Part shown: in pieces, positions 51,213-60,152 of the stretch
Position numbering within the stretch: position 1 is the first letter of the stretch
How the letters are laid out: every line of letters starts with the position of its first letter
Assembly (NCBI RefSeq): GCF_024655565.1
Contig: NZ_JANKOF010000013.1
Span: 1-64,000, forward strand
Length of the DNA stretch: 64,000 bases
Direction of reading: 5' to 3'
Source: Nitratireductor sp. ZSWI3
GTDB lineage: Bacteria > Pseudomonadota > Alphaproteobacteria > Rhizobiales > Rhizobiaceae
Translations under genes and position numbers: made by a program
Notes under the pieces: model-generated
What the model saw: only the letters and a program-made list of their open reading frames with translations
Told to the model about the DNA's origin: nothing
The model's database searches: none

Positions 51213-52157
51213 ATGACAGCCTACATAGCCAAACGCCTGCTGGCCGCGATTCCCGTCCTGTTCGGCCTGTCGGTCATCGTCTTCCTGATCATGGCGATGA
51301 TCCCCGGCGATCCGGCGACGGCGATTCTCGGCTCCTATGCGACGCCGGAAAACGTCGCCAGGCTCAACGCCGATCTCGGTCTCGACAAGTCGTTGCCGCA
51401 GCAATACCTGATCTGGCTCGGCAACCTCCTGCAGGGAGACCTCGGCCGCTCCTACGCGCTCAACCGGCCGGTGCTCGACGAGGTGCTGGAGCGCTTCTCG
51501 GCGACGCTGATCCTTGCCGGAACGGCGCTCGTCCTGTGCTCGATCCTCGGGCTCCTCGCCGGCGTCGTCTCGGCGGCCCGTCAATACGGCTTCGCCGACA
51601 AGGCGATCACCGTCCTCGTGCTGATCGGCATCTCGACGCCTTCCTTCTGGCTCGGCCTGCTCCTGATCCTCGCCTTCGCCGTGAAGATCAAGCTCTTCCC
51701 GGCAAGCGGCATGTACGCCATTTACGGAGGCGGCGACCTGCCCGACCTGCTGCACCACCTGTTCCTGCCCGCGCTGACGCTGGCGGCCGTCGCCACCGGC
51801 GTGATCGCCCGCCTGACCCGCACGGCGATGCTCGAGGTGCTCCGCCAGGACTACATCCGCACGGCGCGCGCCAAGGGCCTCACCGAGCGGCGCGTCATCT
51901 ATCGTCACGCCTTCAAGGCGGCGCTCGTCAGCGTCATCCCCGTGATCGGCATCCAGGCTGGTTTCGTCCTCGGCGGGGCGGTCTATATCGAGACGGTTTT
52001 CCAGTGGCCCGGCATCGGATCGATGCTCGTCAACGCCATCTCCACCCGCGATCTGTTGCTCGTTCAGGGCGGCGTGCTGGTGGTCGCGGCAGCCTATGTC
52101 CTGTTCAATCTGGCCGCCGACGTGGTGCAGACGCTGCTTGACCCGAGGTTACGCTGA
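51213..52157 (+). CDS. ABC transporter permease (DppB/GsiC-like)
   Basis: 314 residues with six membrane segments. The first, LLAAIPVLFGLSVIVFLIMAMIPGDPA, is the standard DppB start. The EAA loop reads DYIRTARAKGLTERRVIYRHAFKAAL, and the C-terminal FNLAADVVQTLLDPRLR is typical. The last base of its stop codon overlaps the next ATG (TGATG). Confidence 0.94.
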   Translation: MTAYIAKRLLAAIPVLFGLSVIVFLIMAMIPGDPATAILGSYATPENVARLNADLGLDKSLPQQYLIWLGNLLQGDLGRSYALNRPVLDEVLERFSATLILAGTALVLCSILGLLAGVVSAARQYGFADKAITVLVLIGISTPSFWLGLLLILAFAVKIKLFPASGMYAIYGGGDLPDLLHHLFLPALTLAAVATGVIARLTRTAMLEVLRQDYIRTARAKGLTERRVIYRHAFKAALVSVIPVIGIQAGFVLGGAVYIETVFQWPGIGSMLVNAISTRDLLLVQGGVLVVAAAYVLFNLAADVVQTLLDPRLR

Positions 52158-54097
52158 TGAGCGATACCGCCGCCCCCGCCATGCGGATAGGCAAAGCGCG
52201 CTCCGCCGGCCGGCCGAGCGCGTTGCGCCTGCTGCTCAACAACACGCTGGCCACGTCGGGGCTCGTCGTCCTGCTTCTCATCGTCCTGCTCGCGCTTGCA
52301 GCGCCCGTGCTGCCGCTGCCGGATCCCGACATGACGGCGCCTGCCGACCGACTGCTCCGCCCGCTTGCCGAAGGGCATCTGCTCGGCACCGATGCCCTCG
52401 GCCGCGATATCCTCTCACGCCTCGTCTGGGGCGCCCGGGTCAGCCTCGCCGTCGGCATTTCGGCAACCCTCATCGCCGCCTTCTTCGGTTCCCTGATCGG
52501 GCTCGTGGCAGGCTATGCCGGCGGTCGTGTCGACACGATCTTGATGCGCGGCATCGATATGGTCATGGCCTTTCCCTACATCCTTCTGGCGCTCGCCATC
52601 GTCGCGGCGCTCGGCCCGGGCCTGCTCAACGCGCTCTACGCCATCGCCGTCGTCAACATCCCCTTCTTCGCCCGCAACATCCGCGGCATCACCATCGGCC
52701 TGTCGCGGCGCGAATTCGTCGATGCGGCGCGTCTGTCGGGCAAGTCGAACATGCGCATCCTGTTCGGCGAGGTCCTGCCCAACGTGCTGCCGATCATCAT
52801 CATCACCATGTCGACCACGATCGGCTGGATGATCCTCGAGACCGCGGGCCTCTCCTTCCTCGGCCTCGGGGCGCAGCCGCCGCAGGCCGATCTCGGCTCC
52901 ATGCTCGGCGACGGGCGGAAGATCCTCTTCACCGCGCCGCATGTCTCCATCATCCCCGGCCTGATGATCTTCGCGCTGGTGATGAGCATCAACCTGTTCG
53001 GCGACGGCGTGCGCGACGTCCTCGACCCGCGGCTCAAATCGGGCGCGCTGACGCGCCCCGTGGCGCGCACGGCGGTCAAGCGTGAGAACGTGCCAGAGAA
53101 GCCGGCGCACGAGGACCGCCTGCTCGACCTCGTCGATCTCAGCACCCAGTTTCACGTCGGCGGCGACGTCTATCGCGCCGTGAGCGGTGTCGACCTTTAC
53201 CTCAAGGGCGGCGAATGCCTGGGGATCGTCGGCGAATCCGGATCGGGCAAATCGGTCACCGCCATGTCGCTGATGGGCCTGGTGCCGACGCCGCCCGGCA
53301 GCATCACCGGCGGAGCCGCATGGCTCAACGGCGAGGACCTCTTCGCCGTCAGCGACGAGCGCATGAGGCAGTTGCGCGGTGCCGACGTCAGCCATGTCTT
53401 CCAGGATCCGCTTTCGACGCTGCATCCGCTCTTCACCGTCGGCGACCAGCTTGCCGAGGCGATCACGGCGCACAGGCCGATGAAGCGCTCGCAGGCCGAC
53501 GGGCGCGCCGAGGACCTTCTGCGCCTCGTCCGCATCACGAACCCCCGCGCGCGCCTGAAGGCCTATCCGCACGAGCTTTCCGGCGGCATGCGGCAACGGG
53601 TCTGCATCGCCATGGCGCTGGCCAACGATGCCAGGCTCATCATCGCCGACGAGCCCACCACCGCGCTGGATGTCACCGTGCAGGCACAGATCCTGTCGCT
53701 GATGGATGCGCTGCGGCGTGAGAAGGACGCCGCGATCCTGTTCATCACCCACGATTTCGGCGTCGTCTCGGCGGTCTGCGATCGCGTCGCCGTCATGTAT
53801 GCCGGCCGCATTGTGGAGACCGGACGGACGCAGGATGTGCTCTCCGCTCCCGCCCATCCCTATACGGGAAAGCTGATCGACTGCGTGCCGGTGCTCGGCC
53901 AGCCGGAACGGCGCCTTGCCTCCATCGAGGGCCGGCCCCCGGTCGTCAACAAGCTGCCCGCCGGCTGCGCCTTCGCCGATCGCTGCCCGCGCGTCGAGGC
54001 CGATTGCCGGACCGGCGACATCCCCCTCTCGTCCTTCGGCGAGGAGCGTGCCGTGCGGTGCCTGCATCCACTGACGAGGGAGGCTGCCCATGGCTGA
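52157..54097 (+). CDS. Fused ABC permease-ATPase (DppC-DppD fusion)
   Basis: 646 residues. Residues 1-290 are a DppC-like permease: a first helix, GHLLGTDALGRDILSRLVWG, and the EAA loop SRREFVDAARLSGKSNMRIL. Residues about 315-646 are a DppD-like ATPase with Walker A GESGSGKSV, signature LSGGMRQRVCIAMAL and Walker B IIADEPTTALD, ending with the oligopeptide-transporter cysteine-rich C-terminal motif (CAFADRCPRVEADC). The linker between them (about 290-315) is short. The fusion is seen as one uninterrupted frame; such fusions occur in some alphaproteobacterial transporters. It overlaps the next gene by eight bases. Confidence 0.93.
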   Translation: MSDTAAPAMRIGKARSAGRPSALRLLLNNTLATSGLVVLLLIVLLALAAPVLPLPDPDMTAPADRLLRPLAEGHLLGTDALGRDILSRLVWGARVSLAVGISATLIAAFFGSLIGLVAGYAGGRVDTILMRGIDMVMAFPYILLALAIVAALGPGLLNALYAIAVVNIPFFARNIRGITIGLSRREFVDAARLSGKSNMRILFGEVLPNVLPIIIITMSTTIGWMILETAGLSFLGLGAQPPQADLGSMLGDGRKILFTAPHVSIIPGLMIFALVMSINLFGDGVRDVLDPRLKSGALTRPVARTAVKRENVPEKPAHEDRLLDLVDLSTQFHVGGDVYRAVSGVDLYLKGGECLGIVGESGSGKSVTAMSLMGLVPTPPGSITGGAAWLNGEDLFAVSDERMRQLRGADVSHVFQDPLSTLHPLFTVGDQLAEAITAHRPMKRSQADGRAEDLLRLVRITNPRARLKAYPHELSGGMRQRVCIAMALANDARLIIADEPTTALDVTVQAQILSLMDALRREKDAAILFITHDFGVVSAVCDRVAVMYAGRIVETGRTQDVLSAPAHPYTGKLIDCVPVLGQPERRLASIEGRPPVVNKLPAGCAFADRCPRVEADCRTGDIPLSSFGEERAVRCLHPLTREAAHG

Positions 54098-55079
54098 GCC
54101 GCTTCTGGAGATCGACAGCGCCGAACGGATCTTCGGCGGCGGACGTTCCCTGCTCGGCCGCAAGCTGCCGGCCGTCCATGCCGTGCAGGGCGTTTCGCTG
54201 GACGTCAGGAAGGGCGAAACGCTGGGCGTGGTAGGGGAGTCCGGTTGCGGGAAATCGACGCTCGCGCGCCTGATCGTCGGCCTCGACAAACCGACCGCCG
54301 GAACCATCACCTTCGACGGGCGCGATCTCGTGGCTGAAGCCAGGCGCGACCCGCAGAGACTTGCCCGGCGGGTGCAGTACGTGTTCCAGGATCCCGTCGC
54401 ATCCCTCAATCCGCGCAAGACCATCCGCGCCATTCTGGAGGCGCCGCTGCGCCATCTCCTGGCGCTCGACAAAAAGGCGCGTCAGGCACGGCTGAAGGAA
54501 CTGATGGAAGCGGTCAACCTGGCGCCCGAGTTCCTCGACCGCTACCCGCACGAATTCTCCGGCGGCCAGGCGCAGCGCATCGGCATCGCCCGAGCCCTCG
54601 CGGCCGATCCGGAACTGATCGTTCTCGACGAGCCGGTCTCCGCCCTCGACGTCTCGGTGCAGGCGCAGGTCCTCAACATCCTCGACGACCTCAAGCAGCG
54701 CTTCGGCCTGACCTATGTCTTCATCAGCCACGACCTCTCGGTGGTGGAAAGCGTCAGCGACCGCGTGGCGGTCATGTATTTCGGTCGCATCGCCGAAACC
54801 GGGCCGGCGCGCGAGATCTTCGCCGCGCCGCGCCATCCCTACACGCATCTTCTGCTGAAATCGGCGCCGGTGCCCGGCCGGCGCTCGCTCGTTCCCGAGG
54901 ACGCCAACACCGAGCTGCCCGATCCCTACGACCCGCCGCCCGGCTGCGCCTTCCATGCGCGCTGCCCCCGCGGGACGGACAGGTGCCTCGCCTCGCATCC
55001 GCCGCTCGAGCAGGCCGCCGGCCGCCCCGCCCACCGGACCGCGTGCTATCATCCCGTCGAAGAGAGAGGACATGCCTGA
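54090..55079 (+). CDS. ABC transporter ATP-binding protein (DppF/OppF-like)
   Basis: 329 residues. Walker A GESGCGKST, signature FSGGQAQRIGIARAL, Walker B IVLDEPVSALD and the C-terminal oligopeptide-transporter domain (GCAFHARCPRGTDRC) are intact. It is the second ATPase of the peptide-type importer and overlaps the GntR gene by eight bases, so regulator and transporter are coupled. Confidence 0.93.
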   Translation: MAEPLLEIDSAERIFGGGRSLLGRKLPAVHAVQGVSLDVRKGETLGVVGESGCGKSTLARLIVGLDKPTAGTITFDGRDLVAEARRDPQRLARRVQYVFQDPVASLNPRKTIRAILEAPLRHLLALDKKARQARLKELMEAVNLAPEFLDRYPHEFSGGQAQRIGIARALAADPELIVLDEPVSALDVSVQAQVLNILDDLKQRFGLTYVFISHDLSVVESVSDRVAVMYFGRIAETGPAREIFAAPRHPYTHLLLKSAPVPGRRSLVPEDANTELPDPYDPPPGCAFHARCPRGTDRCLASHPPLEQAAGRPAHRTACYHPVEERGHA

Positions 55080-55848
55080 CCCGGACCCAGGGGCTCCCAC
55101 ACCGGTGCCCTCGCAGCTTTCAGCCGTCCTGCGGCGCCGGAAGCGCCCGGACATCATCGCCGACAAGGTGCGCGAGATGATCGTCGCGCACCGGCTCGCC
55201 CCCGGCGACCGCGTGCCGAGCGAATGGCTCTCGCCGCAATCACAGGGGGCATCGCGCGGCACCTTGCGCGAAGCCTTGAAGATACTGGAGATCCAGGGTC
55301 TGACGACCAGCAAGACCGGGCCCGGCGGCGGCGTTTTCGTGTCCGGCGTCGGCGCCGACGAGGCGATCCGCCTCCTCGACAACCTGTTTCTTTTCCATCC
55401 CCCATCGATTGCCGACATCTATGCGATCCGCAAGGAACTGGAGCCCCTTCTGGCGGCGAGCGTGGCGGGAAAGCTGTCGTCCGACGCCTTCGCCGCGCTG
55501 CAGGAAACGATCAGGCTCTACGAGGACGAGCCGAAAACCGCAGAGGAGGAATACGGCCAGCGGCTCGCGGAGCTCGACTTTCATGTCGAGCTGGCACGCC
55601 GCACCGACAACGCACTGCTCGGCTTTCTGTGCACCTTCCTGGTCAGCCTCCTGCGCGACATGACGGCCTGCCGCGCGATCTATCGGGAAGCGAACCCCAC
55701 GTTGAGGGAGACGGGGCTCAACTACCAGATACGCCTTCTGCGGGCCATCAAGGCCGGCGATGCCGAGCGCGCCCGCCAGATCATGCGGGAGCACATGGCC
55801 ACGGCCGAGGCCTATATGCTGGAGCGCGCCGAGGTCGTGCGCGACTGA
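55072..55848 (+). CDS. GntR/FadR family transcriptional regulator
   Basis: 258 residues from ATG 55072, preceded by AGAGAGAGGA. A winged helix-turn-helix lies at residues about 20-95 (IIADKVREMIVAHRLAPGDRVPSE, then GTLREALKILEIQGL). A helical FadR C-terminal effector domain follows, with IYAIRKELEPLLAASVA and the conserved His/Asp/Asn pocket residues in the REHMATAEAYMLERA region. It is the last gene of the peptide-type ABC operon and overlaps the 3' end of the convergent DadA gene by 37 bases. It may control both operons; that is inference. Confidence 0.9.
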   Translation: MPDPDPGAPTPVPSQLSAVLRRRKRPDIIADKVREMIVAHRLAPGDRVPSEWLSPQSQGASRGTLREALKILEIQGLTTSKTGPGGGVFVSGVGADEAIRLLDNLFLFHPPSIADIYAIRKELEPLLAASVAGKLSSDAFAALQETIRLYEDEPKTAEEEYGQRLAELDFHVELARRTDNALLGFLCTFLVSLLRDMTACRAIYREANPTLRETGLNYQIRLLRAIKAGDAERARQIMREHMATAEAYMLERAEVVRD

Positions 55849-57092
55849 CGCTGCTGCACATGCCCGTCATACTCAATCTGCGGGCGCTCTCCCGAGATGA
55901 TGTCAGCCAGATAGGAGGCCGTCCCGCAGGCCTGTGTCCAGCCATTCGAACCATGGCCGGCATTGAGAAAAAGATTGGCGAACCGGGTCGGACCGACCCG
56001 CGCCGGACCGTCGGGCGTCATCGGGCGGAACCCGCACCACACGCTCGACGCATCATAGTCTGCGGCGTCGGGGAACAACGCCCGCACCCGCGCGCGAATG
56101 CCGGCGAGCGCCGTTTCGCGCAAGCTGCCGTCGAAGCCTGCTATTTCCGCCACGCCGGCCGCCCGCAGACGTGTGCCGAGGCGCGTGATCATCACCTTGG
56201 AATGCTCGTCCATCACCGAGGAGCGCGGCGCCCGCTCGGGCAAGTCGATTTCACAGGTGATCGAATACCCCTTGACCGGATAGACCGGCAGGCGGATGTC
56301 GAGGGTGCCGAGCAACGAGGGCGCGAAAGGCCCGCAGGCGACCACATAGGCATCCGCCTGCATGCCGCCTTCCGTCGTCACCGCCCGGTCGATCCGGTCG
56401 CCCGAACGGACGAGCCGCAGCACCGAGGTGTCGTAGAAGAAGACGCAGCCGCGCTCCGTGAGCAGATCGGCAAGGCGGGTGCAGAAGAGTCGGCAATCGC
56501 CGGTCTCGTCATCCGGCAGATGAAGGCCGCCGGCGAGCGGCGCGCCGCTTGCCGCCAGCGCAGGCTCGATCGTGGCGATCCCGTCGCGATCGACGAGACG
56601 GTGGGGGATCTCCAGCCGTTCCAGAACGGCGGCGGCCCGCACGCCGCCGGCCATCTCCTCCTCCGTGGCGAAGACCTGCAGCACGCCGTTGGCCGCATCG
56701 TCGTAGGCGATCCCGACCTCCTCCCTCAAGGCGACGAGGCAGGCCTTGCTGTAATGGGCCATCATCTGCATGCGGGCCTTGTTCTCGGCGAAGCGGGAGG
56801 CGGTGCAGTTCGCCAGGAAACGAAGCATCCACGACCACTGATGAGGGTCCAGCCGCGGCCGGACCTTCAGCGGCGCGTTCTCCCTGAACATCCATTTCAG
56901 CGCTTTCAGCGGCATGCCGGGCGCGGCCCACGGTCCGGCGAATGCGGGACACACGCCCCCGGCATTGCCGAAGCTCGTTTCCATCGCCGGGCCGGCGCAA
57001 CGCTCGACGACGGTCACCTCATGGCCGTGCTTCGTCAGGTACCAGGCCGTGGTCAGGCCCACCACCCCCGCGCCGATAACCAGAACCTTCAT
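55812..57092 (-). CDS. D-amino-acid dehydrogenase-like FAD oxidoreductase
   Basis: 426 residues from ATG 57092 (MKVLVIGAGVVGLTTAWYLTKHG, the FAD Rossmann loop). The overall pattern is DAO/DadA: ERCAGPAMETSFGNAGGVCPAF near the start, FRPMTPDGPARVGPTRFANLFLNAGHGSNGWTQACGTASYLAD near the end. DadA oxidises D-amino acids to oxo-acids; relatives oxidise cis-4-hydroxy-D-proline. It is the last gene of a minus-strand run with an SDR, BisC, a DHDPS-family lyase and a TRAP transporter. The last 18 residues, covering the overlap with the GntR gene, are less conserved-looking. Confidence 0.87.
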   Translation of the reverse strand: MKVLVIGAGVVGLTTAWYLTKHGHEVTVVERCAGPAMETSFGNAGGVCPAFAGPWAAPGMPLKALKWMFRENAPLKVRPRLDPHQWSWMLRFLANCTASRFAENKARMQMMAHYSKACLVALREEVGIAYDDAANGVLQVFATEEEMAGGVRAAAVLERLEIPHRLVDRDGIATIEPALAASGAPLAGGLHLPDDETGDCRLFCTRLADLLTERGCVFFYDTSVLRLVRSGDRIDRAVTTEGGMQADAYVVACGPFAPSLLGTLDIRLPVYPVKGYSITCEIDLPERAPRSSVMDEHSKVMITRLGTRLRAAGVAEIAGFDGSLRETALAGIRARVRALFPDAADYDASSVWCGFRPMTPDGPARVGPTRFANLFLNAGHGSNGWTQACGTASYLADIISGERPQIEYDGHVQQRQSRTTSARSSI

Positions 57093-57110
57093 CGGGAGCC
57101 GCACCCCACC

Positions 57111-57890
57111 TCAATATGTGCCCGGATAGCCGCCTCCATCGATCAACAGGTTCTGCCCGGTGATGAAACCCGCATGCGCGCTGCAAAGGAAGGCAAAGTA
57201 GGCGCCGATCTCCTCCGTGCGTCCGTAGCGGCCGGCAGGATTGCCGCGCGCGCGCTCCTGCCAGACCTCGTCGAAGCTCTTGCCGCCGGGGTCCAGCATG
57301 CCGCGGATGTGTTCGCGCTGCGCCTCGCTGTCGAAGATGCCGGGCAGCAGATTGTTGATCGTCACGTTGCTGGCGACGGTCTGGCGGGAGAGCCCGGCCG
57401 TGAAGCCGACGAGGCCCGAACGCGCGCCGTTCGACAAGCCCAGCTCCGGCTGGGCGATCTTCACGCTGCGCGAGACGATGTTGACGATGCGGCCGAAGCC
57501 GCGGGCCATCATCCCGTCCACCGTTGCCTTCATCATCTCGATGGGCGGCAGCATCATCAGATCGATCGCTGCGATCCAGTCGTCCCGGCTCCAGTCGCGG
57601 AAGTCGCCCGGCGGGCAGCCGCCGGCATTGTTGAGAAGAATGTCCGGTTCCGGACAAGCGGCAAGCGCCGCCTCCCGCCCTTCGGGTCTCGTGATGTCGG
57701 CGACGACGGGCCTCACCTCACCGCCCGTCGCGGCCCGGATTTCCTCGGCGGTCGCCAGAAGCGTCGCCTCGGTGCGCGCGACGATGGTGATCGCGACTCC
57801 CTCGCGCGCCAGGGCCATGGCGCAGGCCTTGCCCATGCCCTTGCTGGCACCCGTGAGCAGTGCCTTGCGGCCGCCTATACCCAGATCCAT
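57111..57890 (-). CDS. SDR family oxidoreductase (3-oxoacyl-ACP reductase-like)
   Basis: 259 residues. Cofactor loop TGASKGMGKACAMALAREG and NNAGG are classic, and IVNIVSRSVKIAQPELGLSNGARSGLVGF holds the Ser region, but the usual YxxxK catalytic Tyr-Lys pair is not obvious: the equivalent position reads LSNGARSG. The C-terminus GQNLLIDGGGYPGTY is normal. The start ATG directly abuts the BisC stop (TGAATG). The altered active site means a substrate or activity different from a plain reductase is possible. Confidence 0.85.
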   Translation of the reverse strand: MDLGIGGRKALLTGASKGMGKACAMALAREGVAITIVARTEATLLATAEEIRAATGGEVRPVVADITRPEGREAALAACPEPDILLNNAGGCPPGDFRDWSRDDWIAAIDLMMLPPIEMMKATVDGMMARGFGRIVNIVSRSVKIAQPELGLSNGARSGLVGFTAGLSRQTVASNVTINNLLPGIFDSEAQREHIRGMLDPGGKSFDEVWQERARGNPAGRYGRTEEIGAYFAFLCSAHAGFITGQNLLIDGGGYPGTY

Positions 57891-60152
57891 TCAATCCGCC
57901 TCCGATTTGCTCTCGTCCCGTCGATAGGGTTCGATCCTCACCAGCGCGCTGAGCGCGGCGCAGGCCTGCCCCAGCGCCGACGTCCTGCGGTCGGCGGTCA
58001 GCACGTTGGGATTGCCGTTGACCTCCAGCCGCTCCGCCTGCTCGTCGGGTTCGAACCAGGCACCGGTCGGCATGACGAGGACGCCGTGGCGAACGCGCTC
58101 GCCGACGCGGGCGATGGCCAGACACGCCCCTCGCTCGTTCCACAACCGTACCACGTCGCCATCGCCGATGCCGCGCGCTTCCGCATCGCGCCGGTTGATC
58201 TCGACCGTCTCGGGCGCATTCTTGCGCCTTGTCTGATAAAGCTGGCTGTGCAGCCGCTTCTCCGGCTGGTTGGTCACCAGATGCAATTCGCCATCGCGCG
58301 CCGCGCCGAGCCATTCCCGCGGCTCGCGCCAGACCGCATGAGGGGGAGCGTCCGCATAGGCGAACCCCGCGATCACCCTCGAAAAGAGTTCGATGCGACC
58401 GGACGGGGTCTTGAGGGGATGAGCTTCCGGGTCGCGTCGATAAGCTTCAAGAAGCACTTCCGGGGCATCGGGCGCCGGCACCGCCCACAGCCCGTCCTTC
58501 CAAAAGGTCTCGAAGGAGGGGATGTCGAGGCCCGCCCGCCCGCCGCGCGCCTGCGTCTTCGCCCACAGCCGGCGCAGCCACTGCATCTCGTCCAGTCCCT
58601 CGTCGAAGACCGTGCGGCAGCCCAGGCGGTCGGCGAGATCGCGGAAGATCACGAAATCGTCGCGCGCCTCCGCCAACGGCTCGATCAGCTTCGGCATGGC
58701 GAAGACGAAGGGATCGCGCGAGGAGCCGCCGAGATCGTTGCGCTCGGCGCTGGTGGTGGCAGGCAGGACGATGTCGGCGCGGCGCGCCGTCGACGTCCAC
58801 CACGGCTCGTGCACGATGATCGCCTCCGGCCGACGCCACGCCGCCTCGAGCTTGAAGAGGTCCTGCGCGTGGTGGAATGGATTGCCGCCGGCCCAGTAGA
58901 CGAGCCGTACATCCGGAAAGACGACGGTCCGGCCGTTGAACGGGATCTGCCCGCCGGGATTGAGGAAGGCCTCGATGAAGGAAGCCACCGGAACGGCGCT
59001 GCCGGCGGGGTTGGGCAACCCCTCCATTGCCGGCACGAAGCCGCGCCGCGCGGCGGCGCCGACGCCGTTGAGGGAGCCGTAGCCGAAGCAGAAGCCGCCG
59101 CCTGGCAGGCCGATCTGCCCGAGCATCGCGGCAAGTGCGATCAGCGCCCAGAAGGGCTGCTCCCCGTGATCCGCCCGCTGCAGCGACCACGAGGCCGTGA
59201 GCATCACACGGCCCTGCCGGATCGTCCGCCACAATGCCGACAGTTCGGCCTCGGGAACGTCGCACAGGCCGGCGGCCCATGACAGGGTCTTCGGCACGCC
59301 GTCCGCCGCACCGCGCAGATAGTCGAGAAAGGCTTCATGGCCCTCGGTGTAGCGCTCGAGAAAGGAAAGGTCCGGCCTCCCCTCGACGAGCGCCTGATGG
59401 GCGAGTGCCAGCATGATGGCGGTGTCGGTGTTCGGGCGCGGCGCGACGAAGGTTGCGTCCAGACCCTCCGGGCAGTCGCCGGCGAAGGGCGACACGATGA
59501 TGAACTTGACGCCGCGGCGCCTGGCCTCGGCGATGTGGCGCGGCATGTGGTGGTGCCCCGCCCCGCCGGAGGTCACGCGCCAGTTTTTCGGATTAAGGCC
59601 GCCGAAGGCGACCACCACATCGCTTTCGGCGGCGATGGTCTCCCAGCCCGTTGCCGCGCCCGACACGGCCTCGGCATCGCCGAGGATATGCGGCAGGATG
59701 GCGTTCGCCGCACCCCAGCTGTAGTTGCCGACCTGATCGGTGAAGCCGCCCGCCGCCGCCAGGAAGCGACGGATCTGCGTGCGCGCATGGTGGAAGCGGC
59801 CAGCGCTCGACCACCCGTAGGAGCCGCCGAAGACGGACGCCGCGCCGTGCTCGGCATGAACCCGCTGCAACTGCTCGGCGACCAGGGCGAGCGCCGTATC
59901 CCAGTCGACGGCAACCATCCTCTCGCGGCCGCGGCCTTCGCCGCCCGCCCGCTCGCGATCCCTCAGGAACCCTTCACGGACATGCGGCCGGTCGATGCGG
60001 CTTTCAGAATAGACGAGGTCCGGCCAGACGCCGATCATCTGCGGATCGGCGCCGCCATCGGCCCACGGCCGCGCGGCGACGAGGCGGCCGTCCTCCACGG
60101 TCGCTTCGAAAGCGCCCCAGTGGCTGAGGCTGGTTCGTCGCCTGACGCCCAT
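57891..60152 (-). CDS. Molybdopterin oxidoreductase of the BisC/TorA type
   Basis: 753 residues. The ATG at 60152 abuts the upstream stop (TAGATG). It lacks the N-terminal 4Fe-4S cysteine motif, as DMSO/TMAO/biotin sulfoxide reductases do. The molybdenum ligand region reads GGSYGWSSAGRFHHAR, Ser being the ligand. Further cofactor-binding blocks are IVSPFAGDCPEGLDATFVAP, WAGGNPFHHAQDL and HLVTNQPEKRLHSQLYQT. There is no Tat or Sec signal, so it should be cytoplasmic, like BisC. It probably reduces an S- or N-oxide of a substrate imported by the TRAP system. The specific substrate is unknown. Confidence 0.92.
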   Translation of the reverse strand: MGVRRRTSLSHWGAFEATVEDGRLVAARPWADGGADPQMIGVWPDLVYSESRIDRPHVREGFLRDRERAGGEGRGRERMVAVDWDTALALVAEQLQRVHAEHGAASVFGGSYGWSSAGRFHHARTQIRRFLAAAGGFTDQVGNYSWGAANAILPHILGDAEAVSGAATGWETIAAESDVVVAFGGLNPKNWRVTSGGAGHHHMPRHIAEARRRGVKFIIVSPFAGDCPEGLDATFVAPRPNTDTAIMLALAHQALVEGRPDLSFLERYTEGHEAFLDYLRGAADGVPKTLSWAAGLCDVPEAELSALWRTIRQGRVMLTASWSLQRADHGEQPFWALIALAAMLGQIGLPGGGFCFGYGSLNGVGAAARRGFVPAMEGLPNPAGSAVPVASFIEAFLNPGGQIPFNGRTVVFPDVRLVYWAGGNPFHHAQDLFKLEAAWRRPEAIIVHEPWWTSTARRADIVLPATTSAERNDLGGSSRDPFVFAMPKLIEPLAEARDDFVIFRDLADRLGCRTVFDEGLDEMQWLRRLWAKTQARGGRAGLDIPSFETFWKDGLWAVPAPDAPEVLLEAYRRDPEAHPLKTPSGRIELFSRVIAGFAYADAPPHAVWREPREWLGAARDGELHLVTNQPEKRLHSQLYQTRRKNAPETVEINRRDAEARGIGDGDVVRLWNERGACLAIARVGERVRHGVLVMPTGAWFEPDEQAERLEVNGNPNVLTADRRTSALGQACAALSALVRIEPYRRDESKSEAD

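Noticed and set aside
55224-59282. 1352-codon plus-strand frame
   Set aside because: It spans four unrelated genes on both strands (GntR, DadA, SDR, BisC) in antisense or shifted frame, and its translation is Arg/Gly/His-rich noise.
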